The notes: generated by a model not told the origin, from the sequence alone. DNA of 64,000 nucleotides from Idiomarina seosinensis_A (GCF_044797955.1 NZ_CP085211.1:434001-498000), one strand, 5' to 3'. Shown: positions 42,474 through 52,574, numbered from the stretch's first letter. Made by a program: numbers and translations.

Positions 42474-43309
42474 GAGAAATCCGCGTTGGCGAAATGGTAT
42501 TCGGTCAGGCAGTAATCACAGGTCATCACCACTTCGCCGTCCTGCGCCAAAATCTCTTTGATTTCCTCAACGGGCACACTGGCCAGCGCCTCTAAGGTTC
42601 GTTGTCGCGAACAACCGCAGACAAAAGCGACCGGTTGAGGCGGATACAGCTGCACTTTTTCTTCATGATACAACCGGTACAGGATTTGCTCAGCAGGCAG
42701 CGTGTAAAGCTCTTTTTCGGTGACCGTACCGGTCAGTGTCGTTAAGTGCTCAAAGCCGCGGCTGTCTTTACCAGAGGCGGGTAAGCGCTGCAGCAGCATA
42801 CCGGCGGCATGCTCGCCGTCGGCGTGCAGCCAGATGCTGGTGGCCAGCTGTTCAGACTGCATAAAGTAATTTTCCAGCATCTGTGCAATCGAATCGGCAT
42901 CGGCGCTGGTAACCCCCTGATAGCGTTCACCGGCGTCTGGCTCTAAGGTGATGACTAACTGGCCCTTGCCAATCATCTGCCGCAATTCGCTGGAGTGCAG
43001 CTCGTCACGTAAGCGGGCAATGCCGCGCAGCTCCTGATTATGATTACCGTTAACGGCAATAAAATTCAGCGGTCCGTCGCCCTGCAGTTGCACCGCAATC
43101 CGGCTTTCGAATTTAAGGGTCGCGGTAAGCAGTGAAACCGCAGCCATCATTTCGCCTAACACCTGTTGCACAGCCGGTGGGTATTGGTGACCGCGGATCA
43201 GGCTCTGGTAACTGCTGGTTAGTTGCACCAATTCACCGCGCACATCGTGCTCAGCAAAGATAAAACGCACCAGCTGGTCCGTCGGATAATTCAGCGTCTG
43301 CTCAGTCAT
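42470..43309 (-). CDS. hslO: redox-regulated chaperone Hsp33
   Basis: A 279-residue chaperone activated by oxidation. The C-terminal zinc switch keeps all four cysteines in CGCSRQRTL and CDYC. The N-terminal part is the substrate domain. It overlaps hslR by four bases (ATGA). The TAA stop is within a GTAA head of a REP-like element. Confidence 0.96.
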   Translation of the reverse strand: MTEQTLNYPTDQLVRFIFAEHDVRGELVQLTSSYQSLIRGHQYPPAVQQVLGEMMAAVSLLTATLKFESRIAVQLQGDGPLNFIAVNGNHNQELRGIARLRDELHSSELRQMIGKGQLVITLEPDAGERYQGVTSADADSIAQMLENYFMQSEQLATSIWLHADGEHAAGMLLQRLPASGKDSRGFEHLTTLTGTVTEKELYTLPAEQILYRLYHEEKVQLYPPQPVAFVCGCSRQRTLEALASVPVEEIKEILAQDGEVVMTCDYCLTEYHFANADFS

Positions 43310-43701
43310 GTATCACCACCGTCTTTCATTCGTATCAGTTGGCGCCGTTGTTTTTTGTCAGGGCGGCCATCGGGGTGCGGATTATACAGCGCGTTAAGCT
43401 TTCTTGCTTCAGCATTTTGCTCACGTTTTTTGACACTCTCTTCGGTCTCGCGGTAAAGCTGCTGTGCCTGGGGCGCGCCCCGGCGCTGTTCACTCAGCTC
43501 CAGCACTTCCACTTTTTTGTCGTCAAAGCCCTGGCGTACCGTCAGCAGCGCGCCGACCTGTACCATTTTCGAAGGCTTAGCGCGCTGACCGTCGTACTGC
43601 ACTTTACCCGCCTGTATCATCTCGCGGGCAAGGGCACGAGTTTTGTAAAAACGTGCAGCCCAAAGCCATTTGTCGAGTCTTACTGAGTTAGCGGTTGTCA
43701 T
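43306..43701 (-). CDS. hslR: heat-shock RNA-binding protein Hsp15
   Basis: A 131-residue S4-domain RNA-binding protein (RLDKWLWAARFYKTRALAREMIQAGKV at the N-terminus) that rescues 50S subunits carrying nascent chains after heat stress. The C-terminus is strongly basic. It is coupled with hslO, as in E. coli, and divergent from the gsp operon. Confidence 0.95.
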   Translation of the reverse strand: MTTANSVRLDKWLWAARFYKTRALAREMIQAGKVQYDGQRAKPSKMVQVGALLTVRQGFDDKKVEVLELSEQRRGAPQAQQLYRETEESVKKREQNAEARKLNALYNPHPDGRPDKKQRRQLIRMKDGGDT

Positions 43702-43763
43702 AATTTTGCAATCGAATTACCATAAAATACTGTTAATGCTTTGTTGAACGGCGCAGCCTAAGT

Positions 43764-43792
43764 TAGACTGCACAAGCTAATAAAACAGTCTA
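43764..43792. promoter_or_regulatory. inverted repeat in the hslR-gspC divergent region
   Basis: TAGACTG (43764-43770) and CAGTCTA (43786-43792), spaced 15 bases. Could be a regulator site for the gsp operon; no known consensus recognised. Confidence 0.3.
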
Positions 43793-43821
43793 GCAAAACT
43801 CTAATGATAAAGTGACCCAAA

Positions 43822-44706
43822 TTGCCTAAGTTACCTCGTTTCAAACGCTCCGGTATGGCTAATAAGCGCCTGCCTGCCCAGTTAATTAAGCTGTTGACCT
43901 TGTTATTATGGGTGCTTATCGCCGTGCTGGTGGCCCGGGTTAGCTGGTGGCTGGTTGTTGCCGAACCAGCTGCGCCGCAGTCATTGCCGGCGGTGACGGC
44001 TAATCAACCGGCTGCCGGCCAGGGCCGCACAGCGGATATCAGCGGGCTGCAACAGCTTAACTTATTTGGCAGCGCGCCACGGGGCCAGAATCCAGCACCG
44101 CGTCAGGCCCCTAAAACGTCTCTTAACCTGCGCTTAGTCGGGGTTGCTGCCAGCACAAATCCCAACCGCTCTGCGGCTATTATCGAGCAGGGTGCTCAGC
44201 AGCAAACCTACGTCGCTGGTGATGCCATTGCCGGCAGTTCGGTGACCGTACAGACGATATACGCGGATCGCGTTATCCTCGACAACAATGGCCGCCTTGA
44301 GACCCTGCAGCTGGAGGATATTGGTGAAGATCGGCCGGCGCTGTCACTGGTTGTCGATGAAGCCAATAACAGCAGCAGCGAACAACCGTCGCTGCCTTCT
44401 GTTGCACAGGTAACCGAGGATCCGCAGGCATTAACGGATTATGTTGCTATCAGTCCGGCATTGGAGCAAGGTAAGCTAATCGGTTACCGCCTGCAGCCGG
44501 GCACTAACCCGGCACTGTTTAATCAGGCCGGCTTTCAGGCAGGAGATTTGGCCGTGGCCATTAACGGTTATGATTTAACAGATGCCGAACAGGCGATGCA
44601 GATAAGCCGGGAATTAAATGCACTGACAGAAGTCAGTATTCAGGTGATACGTCAGGGCCAACCGGTAGAGCTTAGTTTAGAGCTCCCACAATCACAGGAT
44701 AATTAA
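43822..44706 (+). CDS. gspC: type II secretion protein GspC
   Basis: A 294-residue inner-membrane component that joins the platform to the secretin. One membrane helix (about 23-47), an HR domain (about 70-180, LNLRLVGVAASTNPNRSAAIIE) and a C-terminal PDZ-like domain (about 205-290). The TTG at 43822 is the longest start; ATG at 43855 would remove 11 residues. Neither has a strong ribosome binding site. First gene of a 12-gene gsp operon. Confidence 0.9.
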   Translation: MPKLPRFKRSGMANKRLPAQLIKLLTLLLWVLIAVLVARVSWWLVVAEPAAPQSLPAVTANQPAAGQGRTADISGLQQLNLFGSAPRGQNPAPRQAPKTSLNLRLVGVAASTNPNRSAAIIEQGAQQQTYVAGDAIAGSSVTVQTIYADRVILDNNGRLETLQLEDIGEDRPALSLVVDEANNSSSEQPSLPSVAQVTEDPQALTDYVAISPALEQGKLIGYRLQPGTNPALFNQAGFQAGDLAVAINGYDLTDAEQAMQISRELNALTEVSIQVIRQGQPVELSLELPQSQDN

Positions 44707-44707
44707 T

Positions 44708-46795
44708 ATGGCAGTTAAATTAAGAGCTCTTAAAGTATGGCTCAGCGCGCTTAGTTTAAGTGTTGGCGCGGCAACCTTAAGTTACACGCCGCCATCGCTG
44801 GCAGAAGAATACGCCGCCAGTTTCAAAAACACCGACATCAACGAATTTATTCAGGTGGTGGGGCGCAACCTCGAAAAAACCATCATTATTGACCCTAACG
44901 TGCGCGGTAAAATTGACGTGCGCAGTTACGATGTCATGAATCAACAGCAATATTACCAGTTTTTTCTTAACGTACTGGAAGTTTACGGTTTTGCAGTCGT
45001 CGAGATGGATTCCGGGGTGCTGAAAGTGATCCGTGACAAAGACGCACAGCAATCGCCAATTCCGGTGGTGACCGGCGAGCAGCAGGAACGCGGCGATATG
45101 ATGATCACCCGGGTGGTGGCGGTCGAAAACGTGTCAGTGCGCGAATTGGCGCCGCTGTTGCGGCAACTGAACGATCAGACCGGCGGTGGCATGGTGGTCA
45201 GTTATGACCCGTCCAATGTCATTATGATGACCGGCCGGGCCGAAACCATCAGCCGGCTGGTACAGATCATTGAACGGGTCGATCAGGCCGGCGACCAGGA
45301 CGTTGATATCATCGACCTGGAATACGCCTCAGCCAACGAGCTTGTGCGCATTGCGCAAAACCTGTTCGAAAAAAGCACCCAGGACGGCACGCCCAGTCTG
45401 TTGATTCCCAAAATTGTTGCCGACGAGCGCAGTAACAGCGTTATTGTCAGTGGAGAACCGCGCGCCCGTGCCCGGGTAACCCAGTTAATCCGTCAACTGG
45501 ATCAGGACTTAAAAACCGAGGGTAACACCCGGGTTTATTATCTTAAATACGCCCGCACCGAAGAAATGGTCGAAGTACTGGAAAACGTCAGCCGCTCGAT
45601 TCAGGCCGAAGTCGAACAGCAACAGGGCTCGAACACTTCCGCAAATCGCCGCGCCGGCAATAACAGCACAGTCAGTATCAGCCCGCACGCGCCGACTAAT
45701 GCGGTGGTTATAACCGCTGAACCGGACATGCTGGCGTCATTAGAAAATGTTATCCGCGATCTGGATATTCGCCGCGCCCAGGTGCAGGTTGAAGCCATCA
45801 TTGTCGAGGTTCTCGAAGGTGACAATGTCGACTTCGGTATCCAGTGGATCAGCGAAGATGGCGGCCTGGTGCAGTACAACACCGGCAATCAGGTACCTAT
45901 CGGCAGTCTGGCCGCCGGCGCCTACCAGGCACGGCCGCGCGAAGGCACTTCTGTCACCCGCATTAACGATGACGGCGATCCGGTTACCACCACCAACCCC
46001 GAAGAACGCGGCAATGTTGAATTGCTGGCCAATCTACTGGGTAATGTTAACGGCATGATGTTTGGCACCATCGAAAATGACTGGGCTGCGGTGGTGCAGG
46101 CGGTTTCACAGGATACCAACTCTAACATTCTGGCGACTCCCAGCATTGTTACGGTGGATAATGAAGAAGCCAGCTTTTTGGTCGGTCAGGAAGTCCCCAC
46201 CATTACCGGTTCGACACTGGGCGGCGATAACCAAAACCCGTTTCAGACCGTGGACCGCAAAGAAGTGGGTATCAAGCTAAAAGTGACACCGCAAATTAAT
46301 GAAGGCGATGCGGTGCAGATGCTGATTGAACAGGAAGTCTCCAGTCTCAGCGGGGCCACCTCGGTTGATGTTATTGTCAACAAACGTGAACTGAAAACCA
46401 CCGTGATGGCCAACGACGGTGAAACCATTGTGCTGGGTGGACTGATTGACGAAGATGTGCAGGAATCGGTATCAAAAATTCCATTTCTGGGCGACATCCC
46501 GGTGCTGGGAAAACTATTCAGCTCGACCTCAACCTCGACCCAAAAACGCAATCTTATGGTCTTTATCCGGCCAACCATTGTCCGTGACGGCACCAAATTG
46601 TCGCAAATCAGTAAACAAAAATACAACTACATGCGCGCACTGCAGCTGGATCGCAGAGCCCGCGGTGTTGATTTAATGCCGACTAAAGAAACCCCGGTAA
46701 TGCCCGAGTGGAACGGCCAGCTGACGCTGCCGCCCAGCTTTGACGAATACCTGCAGGATAAACAGCCGGCCAGCGGGGGCCAGGGTGATGACTGA
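44708..46795 (+). CDS. gspD: type II secretion secretin GspD
   Basis: A 695-residue outer-membrane secretin. A signal peptide ends near residue 32 (PPSLAEEY). Domains N0 (about 33-105), N1-N3 (about 130-375) and the secretin barrel (about 380-640, with VPTITGSTLG and IVLGGLIDEDVQESVSKIPFLGDIPVLG). A short C-terminal S-domain may bind a pilotin; no gspS was found nearby. Confidence 0.96.
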   Translation: MAVKLRALKVWLSALSLSVGAATLSYTPPSLAEEYAASFKNTDINEFIQVVGRNLEKTIIIDPNVRGKIDVRSYDVMNQQQYYQFFLNVLEVYGFAVVEMDSGVLKVIRDKDAQQSPIPVVTGEQQERGDMMITRVVAVENVSVRELAPLLRQLNDQTGGGMVVSYDPSNVIMMTGRAETISRLVQIIERVDQAGDQDVDIIDLEYASANELVRIAQNLFEKSTQDGTPSLLIPKIVADERSNSVIVSGEPRARARVTQLIRQLDQDLKTEGNTRVYYLKYARTEEMVEVLENVSRSIQAEVEQQQGSNTSANRRAGNNSTVSISPHAPTNAVVITAEPDMLASLENVIRDLDIRRAQVQVEAIIVEVLEGDNVDFGIQWISEDGGLVQYNTGNQVPIGSLAAGAYQARPREGTSVTRINDDGDPVTTTNPEERGNVELLANLLGNVNGMMFGTIENDWAAVVQAVSQDTNSNILATPSIVTVDNEEASFLVGQEVPTITGSTLGGDNQNPFQTVDRKEVGIKLKVTPQINEGDAVQMLIEQEVSSLSGATSVDVIVNKRELKTTVMANDGETIVLGGLIDEDVQESVSKIPFLGDIPVLGKLFSSTSTSTQKRNLMVFIRPTIVRDGTKLSQISKQKYNYMRALQLDRRARGVDLMPTKETPVMPEWNGQLTLPPSFDEYLQDKQPASGGQGDD

Positions 46796-48269
46796 TGTGC
46801 AGGCGATTGCCACCCAGCGGCTGCCGTTTGGCTTTGCCAAACGCTTTGGCGTGATTGTCGAGCACGGCGAGTATCCGACGCTGCACTGCCGCAATGATGT
46901 GTCAGCGCAGACCTTGCTGGAGGTGCGGCGCGCCCTGCAACAACCCTTTACCCTGCAACAGCACCCGGCCGCTGAGTTCGAAACGTTGCTGACACAGGCT
47001 TATCAGCGCGATTCATCAGAAGCAAAACAGCTGATGGAAGATATCGGCAACGAATCGGATTTATCTTCGCTGGCCGATGAACTGCCACAGACCGAAGATT
47101 TGCTGGAAAGTGAAGACGACGCGCCCATCATCAAGCTAATTAACGCTATGCTCAGCGAAGCCATCAAAGAAGGGGCTTCGGATATTCACATCGAAACCTT
47201 CGAAAAGCAGCTGGCTATCCGCTTTCGTATTGACGGGGTGTTACGCGAAGTACTGAAACCCAACCGTAAGCTGTCATCGCTGCTGATTTCTCGTATCAAA
47301 GTCATGGCACAGCTGGATATTGCGGAAAAACGGGTGCCTCAGGATGGCCGCATTTCGCTGCTGATTGCCGGCCGGGCCGTCGATGTGCGGGTGTCGACCA
47401 TGCCGTCCAGCCATGGCGAACGGGTGGTGCTGCGGTTGCTGGATAAAAACAACGCGCGCCTTAACCTGGAACAGCTGGGGATGACTCAGGCAAATCGCGA
47501 TATATTCTCTCAGCTTATCCACAAGCCACACGGGATTATTCTGGTAACCGGTCCCACCGGCTCGGGTAAATCGACCACACTGTATGCCGGCATTACCGAA
47601 ATTAACTCGGCCGATCGTAACATCCTGACGGTCGAAGACCCCATTGAGTATGACATTGCCGGGATTGGCCAGACCCAGGTGAATCCGCGTGTGGACATGA
47701 CTTTTGCCCGCGGTCTGCGGGCTATTCTACGCCAGGATCCCGATGTTGTTATGGTGGGTGAGATCCGCGACGTTGAAACCGCACAAATTGCCGTTCAGGC
47801 ATCATTAACCGGGCATTTAGTGCTGTCGACGTTGCACACCAATACCGCCGCGGGTGCTATTTCGCGGCTGGAAGACATGGGCGTGGAACCTTTTCTGTTA
47901 TCGTCCAGTCTATTAGGGGTACTGGCGCAGCGGCTGGTACGGACCTTATGTCCGGCCTGTAAACAGGCGCACCAGGCTGACACTGAAGAGCGGCGAATGC
48001 TGGGCGTGAGCGAGCAGGAACTGTGGATTTATAGGGCCACCGGCTGTGAGCAATGCAATCAGAGCGGTTATCGCGGCCGTACCGGTATTCATGAGCTGCT
48101 GGTGGTGGATGAGCAGGTGCGCGAGCTGGTACACAACGGTCATGGCGAACAGGCGATTGAAAAGTATCTGCGTAACTCAACACCCAGTATTCGTCAGGAT
48201 GGCCTGCAAAAAGTGCTGGCCGGTGTCACCACCTTAGAAGAAGTATTGCGGGTAACCCGCGAGGAGTAA
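46788..48269 (+). CDS. gspE: type II secretion ATPase GspE
   Basis: A 493-residue hexameric ATPase. Walker A GPTGSGKSTTLYAG, Asp box/Walker B RAILRQDPDVVMVGEIRD and the zinc finger CPAC...CEQC are intact. The ATG at 46788 overlaps the gspD stop (8 bases). A longer in-frame start at 46740 inside gspD is unlikely. Confidence 0.96.
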   Translation: MTDVQAIATQRLPFGFAKRFGVIVEHGEYPTLHCRNDVSAQTLLEVRRALQQPFTLQQHPAAEFETLLTQAYQRDSSEAKQLMEDIGNESDLSSLADELPQTEDLLESEDDAPIIKLINAMLSEAIKEGASDIHIETFEKQLAIRFRIDGVLREVLKPNRKLSSLLISRIKVMAQLDIAEKRVPQDGRISLLIAGRAVDVRVSTMPSSHGERVVLRLLDKNNARLNLEQLGMTQANRDIFSQLIHKPHGIILVTGPTGSGKSTTLYAGITEINSADRNILTVEDPIEYDIAGIGQTQVNPRVDMTFARGLRAILRQDPDVVMVGEIRDVETAQIAVQASLTGHLVLSTLHTNTAAGAISRLEDMGVEPFLLSSSLLGVLAQRLVRTLCPACKQAHQADTEERRMLGVSEQELWIYRATGCEQCNQSGYRGRTGIHELLVVDEQVRELVHNGHGEQAIEKYLRNSTPSIRQDGLQKVLAGVTTLEEVLRVTREE

Positions 48270-48275
48270 CAGGCG

Positions 48276-49502
48276 TTGGCTGCATATGCATATCAGGCGG
48301 TAGACGCTAAAGGACGAAAAAAGCGGGGTGTAGTCGAAGCCGATACCCTACGGCAGGTACGCCAGCAATTGCGCGAACAGGGCTTAATGCCGCTGGAAGT
48401 CGAGCCGGCCGCCGATAAAGAACGTAAACCGGGCGCTGCCACCCCACGCTGGGGCGGCGTGCGCAGTGTTAAATCCCAGGATCTGGCACTGATTACCCGC
48501 CAGTTGTCGACCTTAGTCAGCTCGGCCCTGCCCATCGAACAGTGCTTACTGGCGGTTGCTGATCAAACCGATAAGCCACGTTTAAAAAAGCTGTTAATGT
48601 CGGTGCGCAGTAAGGTGGTTGAAGGCTATGGGCTGGCCGAGGCCATGGCCGAGTTTCCCGGGGTATTTGATCACCTTTACACGGCGATGGTAGCGGCAGG
48701 GGAAAAGTCCGGCCATTTGGATCAAGTATTGAGCGAACTGGCCGACTATACCGAGCAGCGTCAACACATGAAAAGCCAGCTGACTCAGGCGCTGATTTAT
48801 CCGCTGATGCTGACGCTGGTTGCTATTGGCATCGTGGTTTTTTTGCTGGTGTCTATTGTGCCGCAGATTGTCGATAACTTTGCCAGTATGGGTCAGACAC
48901 TGCCGCCGACCACCCGTTTTATGATCACCCTTTCTGAATTTTTACAAAACTGGGGACTGGCTTTACTGGGCATTATCGTCATTGCCTTACTGGGTTTTAA
49001 GCAATGGTTACGCAAAACCAGCCACCGGCTCAGCTATCATCGGCAGCTGCTGAAACTGCCGTTGCTGGGTAAGGTGATAAGAGGCGTTAATACGGCACGT
49101 TTTGCCCGTACCTTAAGTATCCTGACGTCATCGTCGGTACCCTTACTGGATGGCCTGAAAATAACCTCCACGGTGATTGGTAACCTGGCCATGCGCGAAG
49201 CCATTGATGAGGCGGCAACCCGGGTCCGCGAGGGCTCGTCTCTGCGCGCGGCGCTACAGCAAACCCGGCTGTTTCCGCCAATGATGCTGCATATGATATC
49301 AGCAGGCGAAAAGTCCGGCGAACTGGAGCAGATGCTGCGCCGCACCGCCGACAACCAGGACCGTGAATTCGAAAGCCTGGTGCAGGTCAGCCTGAAAGTT
49401 TTCGAACCGGTATTAATTGTGACCATGGCCGGCATTGTCTTTTTTATTGTGCTGGCGATTATTCAACCGATATTACAACTTAATCAAAGTGTAGGACTGT
49501 AA
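48276..49502 (+). CDS. gspF: type II secretion membrane protein GspF
   Basis: A 408-residue platform protein with two repeats of the T2SSF domain (about 70-195 and 272-395) and three membrane helices. A TTG start at 48276 gives MAAYAYQAVDAKGRKKRG, the usual family start. GEKSGHLDQVL and GEKSGELEQML are repeat signatures. Confidence 0.96.
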   Translation: MAAYAYQAVDAKGRKKRGVVEADTLRQVRQQLREQGLMPLEVEPAADKERKPGAATPRWGGVRSVKSQDLALITRQLSTLVSSALPIEQCLLAVADQTDKPRLKKLLMSVRSKVVEGYGLAEAMAEFPGVFDHLYTAMVAAGEKSGHLDQVLSELADYTEQRQHMKSQLTQALIYPLMLTLVAIGIVVFLLVSIVPQIVDNFASMGQTLPPTTRFMITLSEFLQNWGLALLGIIVIALLGFKQWLRKTSHRLSYHRQLLKLPLLGKVIRGVNTARFARTLSILTSSSVPLLDGLKITSTVIGNLAMREAIDEAATRVREGSSLRAALQQTRLFPPMMLHMISAGEKSGELEQMLRRTADNQDREFESLVQVSLKVFEPVLIVTMAGIVFFIVLAIIQPILQLNQSVGL

Positions 49503-49504
49503 CT

Positions 49505-49951
49505 ATGATGTACAAAACAAACGCGGCCAAAGGCTTCTCGCTGGTCGAGGTCATGGTGGTAATCGCCATCATTGGTATTTTGGCCACCATGATTTTGCCT
49601 AACGTACTGGGCAGTCAGGATCAGGCTAACAAGCAGAAAGTCACCACCGACATTGTGGCGTTAGAAAATGCGCTGGCGCAATACCATCTGGATAACGGCA
49701 TGTTTCCGACCACCGAGCAGGGCCTGCAGGCGCTGGTCAATCGGCCGAACAGTGAGCCACAGCCGCGCAACTACCGCAACGGGGGCTATATCAAGCGCTT
49801 ACCTCAGGACCCTTACGGTAACGACTACCTGTTACTTAACCCCGGCGAGCACGATGATATCGATATTTTTTCTGCCGGGCCTGACGGACAACCGGGCACC
49901 GATGATGATTTCGGCAGCTGGATGATTGGTCAGGAGCAACAGAACAACTAA
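49505..49951 (+). CDS. gspG: major pseudopilin GspG
   Basis: A 148-residue pseudopilin. The prepilin cleavage site is KG/FSLVEVMVVIAIIGIL with Gly at -1 and Glu at +5. Calcium-binding C-terminal region is DPYGNDYLLLNPGEHDDIDIFSAGPDGQPGTDDD. It forms the shaft of the secretion pseudopilus. Confidence 0.97.
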   Translation: MMYKTNAAKGFSLVEVMVVIAIIGILATMILPNVLGSQDQANKQKVTTDIVALENALAQYHLDNGMFPTTEQGLQALVNRPNSEPQPRNYRNGGYIKRLPQDPYGNDYLLLNPGEHDDIDIFSAGPDGQPGTDDDFGSWMIGQEQQNN

Positions 49952-49954
49952 GCA

Positions 49955-50533
49955 ATGCAACGCGGTGGCCTTACAGAACAGGGTTTTACTCTGATAGAAC
50001 TGATGCTGGTGATGGCCATTATAGGCCTGATGGCCACCTCGGTGATGTTTGTGGCACCTGGCTCGTCGGGCTCACAGAGCTCGCCACAGAATCTTGCAAT
50101 TACTTTAAAAGAGCAGCTGCAGTACGCCCGCGAGCACGCCATGGTGCGGCAGCAACCGCTGGGTTTGCATTTTGACGAGCAAGGCTATCGTTTTGTCCGC
50201 TGGCAGGATCAGCAGTGGCAGCCATTTAATCAGCGGGGAATGCGCGAACGGCAGTTTGCTGACTCGATGCGCTGGCAGCTGCAGCCCACAGCCAGTGATT
50301 TTTTAGCGCTGCAGGGAGCGGACAGCGAACCTTTGTTTGAAAGCGAGGATAAGCCGCAGGACGGCGAGGAATCCGTCTCGTGGCAGCCGCAGGTTATGAT
50401 TTTGCCAAGTGGCGAGATGACCGCTTTTCGCTTACAGATAAGCAGCCGCGATGAGCTTGACGGACAGCGCTGGTTGGTGGCAGATACCCCCCGGCAGGTT
50501 CGGGTACAGGACGTTGAAAATGCAGCGCGTTAG
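49955..50533 (+). CDS. gspH: minor pseudopilin GspH
   Basis: A 192-residue minor pseudopilin with leader QG/FTLIELMLVMAIIGLM and a globular C-terminal domain. ATG 49955, three bases after gspG. Its end overlaps gspI by 14 bases. Confidence 0.94.
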   Translation: MQRGGLTEQGFTLIELMLVMAIIGLMATSVMFVAPGSSGSQSSPQNLAITLKEQLQYAREHAMVRQQPLGLHFDEQGYRFVRWQDQQWQPFNQRGMRERQFADSMRWQLQPTASDFLALQGADSEPLFESEDKPQDGEESVSWQPQVMILPSGEMTAFRLQISSRDELDGQRWLVADTPRQVRVQDVENAAR

Positions 50534-50930
50534 TTTTCTGCCCGGCCGTTGCCACCAGCGCGGTTTTACCTTAATTGAAGTCATGGTCGCCATTGCGCTG
50601 TTTGGTATGGCTGCTCTGGCAGCGGTAAACGCTGCCAGTAGTCATCTTGGCAGTTTAAGTATCTTACAGCAAAAAACCTTTGCTCAGTACGTGGCATCAA
50701 ATCGTCTGGCCGAATTAACGCTGGCGCAACAGTGGCCGGTAGCCGATGAGGCCAGCGGTCGCACGACTTTGGCCGAACAGTCCTGGCAGTGGCAGCAGCA
50801 GGTCAGCGAGACAGTAACCCCCAATGTGGTAGCGGTTACCATTATTGTTTCTGCCGCGGACGGCGAGCAGGAGCTCAGTCGCCTGACCCGTTATCTGCGC
50901 CGGCCTGACTCAGCTGCAGGTGAGTCATGA
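50520..50930 (+). CDS. gspI: minor pseudopilin GspI
   Basis: A 136-residue minor pseudopilin with leader RG/FTLIEVMVAIALFGMA. The ATG at 50520, inside the gspH end, is chosen over an in-frame ATG at 50451. It forms the pseudopilus tip with GspJ and GspK. Confidence 0.94.
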   Translation: MQRVSFLPGRCHQRGFTLIEVMVAIALFGMAALAAVNAASSHLGSLSILQQKTFAQYVASNRLAELTLAQQWPVADEASGRTTLAEQSWQWQQQVSETVTPNVVAVTIIVSAADGEQELSRLTRYLRRPDSAAGES

Positions 50931-51601
50931 GCGCGGCGCTAATTAAAGCAAATCAGCGTGCCTTTACCCTGGTCGAGGTGCTGGTGACTATGGCTATTTT
51001 TGCGCTCATTGGTATCGCCAGTTTCACCGTGTTGGATCAGATGGCAAAAACCGAGCAGCAGTCAAAGCAGGCCCGTGAACAACTGCAGCAATTGCAGTTT
51101 GGCTTGCTAATGATGCAGCAGGACATTCGTCAGGCGGTAATAAAGCCAACCCGCCCGCGTGGGGTCGAGGTGGTGCATCAGTACATCACCAATGATGCTG
51201 ACTTTGCCGATTCCGACAGTGGCCTGCTGGCACTGGTAAAAAGCGGCTACGACAACCCCGGTTTGTTGTTACCGCGGGCAGAGCTGCAGCCGGTCATTTA
51301 TCGGGTACAGGATGAGACATTACAACGGCTGAGCTTTGCTTATGTTAATGACCGCTCCGATCAGCCGGTGGTGCAGGATCTACTGCAGGGAGTGCAGTCA
51401 CTGCAGGTGCGTTTTTACCGGCAGTCGCAGCAGGCCGCGGCCAACCAGGGGCTTAATGAAGGCTGGCAGGGCAGCTGGCAGACCCGCGGCGATTTACCGG
51501 CAGCGGTTGAGGTGACTCTGCAAACCCGGGCATTTGGCGAAATTCAGCGCGTTTTGCTGACAACAGGGTCAACAACAGATTTGGCAGCAACTGATGAATA
51601 A
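50927..51601 (+). CDS. gspJ: minor pseudopilin GspJ
   Basis: A 224-residue minor pseudopilin. Its leader reads QRA/FTLVEVLVTMAIFALIG: alanine, not glycine, stands at -1 of the prepilin peptidase site (codon GCC). Glu +5 is kept. Overlaps gspI by four bases. Confidence 0.93.
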   Translation: MSAALIKANQRAFTLVEVLVTMAIFALIGIASFTVLDQMAKTEQQSKQAREQLQQLQFGLLMMQQDIRQAVIKPTRPRGVEVVHQYITNDADFADSDSGLLALVKSGYDNPGLLLPRAELQPVIYRVQDETLQRLSFAYVNDRSDQPVVQDLLQGVQSLQVRFYRQSQQAAANQGLNEGWQGSWQTRGDLPAAVEVTLQTRAFGEIQRVLLTTGSTTDLAATDE

Positions 51602-52571
51602 GCGCACAGCCAGACAACAGGGCGCGGCCATGATTACTGTGATGCTGGTTATTGCGCTGGTCTCGGTGATTGCTGTGAATCTGGGGTCCACCCTTCAGCG
51701 TCAGGTCAGCCGCAGCGCCAACTTACAGCAGGCTGAGCAAAGTTACTGGATGTGGTTAAGCGCCGAAGAGGTACTCGCCGAGGTGTTAAGTATCGAGCTG
51801 GAGCGCAGCGACGGAGTGGTTCACTTAGAGCAAAACTGGGCGCAGCGCCAGGGGCCCTTCCCTGTTGAGGGCGGCCAAATAGGCGCGCAAATCAGAGATT
51901 TACGCAGTTGTTTTAATCTCAACAGCCTGGTGCCGGAGGGTGATGAGGAGTTGCAGGGCGAAAAACGCCGGCAGCAGTTTCGGCTGTTATTAACGGCGGC
52001 CGAGATTGATAGCTACCAGGCACAGCAGCTGACGGACGCGCTGATTGACTGGATTGACGAGGACACACGGTTATCGCAGTACGGCGCTGAAGATGCCGAT
52101 TATGAGTCCCGCGCGCACCCTTATCAGGCAGCTAACAGCGCGCTGGTGGATATCAGCGAACTGCGTCAGATTCGCGGCTTTACGCCGCAGATTATTGAAC
52201 GGATTAAACCTTTGGTGTGCGTTATTCCGGGCAACCGGCAGTTAAAGGTGAATATCAATACACTGGATCCTGAACACGGCGCTCTGTTGGTTGCCATCAG
52301 TGGCGGCCAACTGGACTTAAGCAGCGCCGCGCAGATCTTGGCAGGCCGCCCGCAAAGCGGGTATGCTGAGCGCGAAGAGGCATTATCAGAAGGACCGCTG
52401 GCGGGTATCAGCGACGGCGAGGACGGTCTGTTGCAGGAACTGGTGGTCAGCAGTCAGTATTTTCAGCTACTGGCATTTATTCAATGGGGCGATGTCGATA
52501 TTCGTGCGCGCTCAATTTTACAGGTAACACCGGATTCGGCGCGGGTTATTTACCGGGCTATGGGGGAATAA
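51594..52571 (+). CDS. gspK: minor pseudopilin GspK
   Basis: A 325-residue tip pseudopilin. The leader QQG/AAMITVMLVIALVSVIAV lacks Glu +5, as is normal for GspK. A large helical insertion and DINTLDP-type region follow. Overlaps gspJ by eight bases. Confidence 0.94.
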   Translation: MNKRTARQQGAAMITVMLVIALVSVIAVNLGSTLQRQVSRSANLQQAEQSYWMWLSAEEVLAEVLSIELERSDGVVHLEQNWAQRQGPFPVEGGQIGAQIRDLRSCFNLNSLVPEGDEELQGEKRRQQFRLLLTAAEIDSYQAQQLTDALIDWIDEDTRLSQYGAEDADYESRAHPYQAANSALVDISELRQIRGFTPQIIERIKPLVCVIPGNRQLKVNINTLDPEHGALLVAISGGQLDLSSAAQILAGRPQSGYAEREEALSEGPLAGISDGEDGLLQELVVSSQYFQLLAFIQWGDVDIRARSILQVTPDSARVIYRAMGE

Positions 52572-52574
52572 TAG

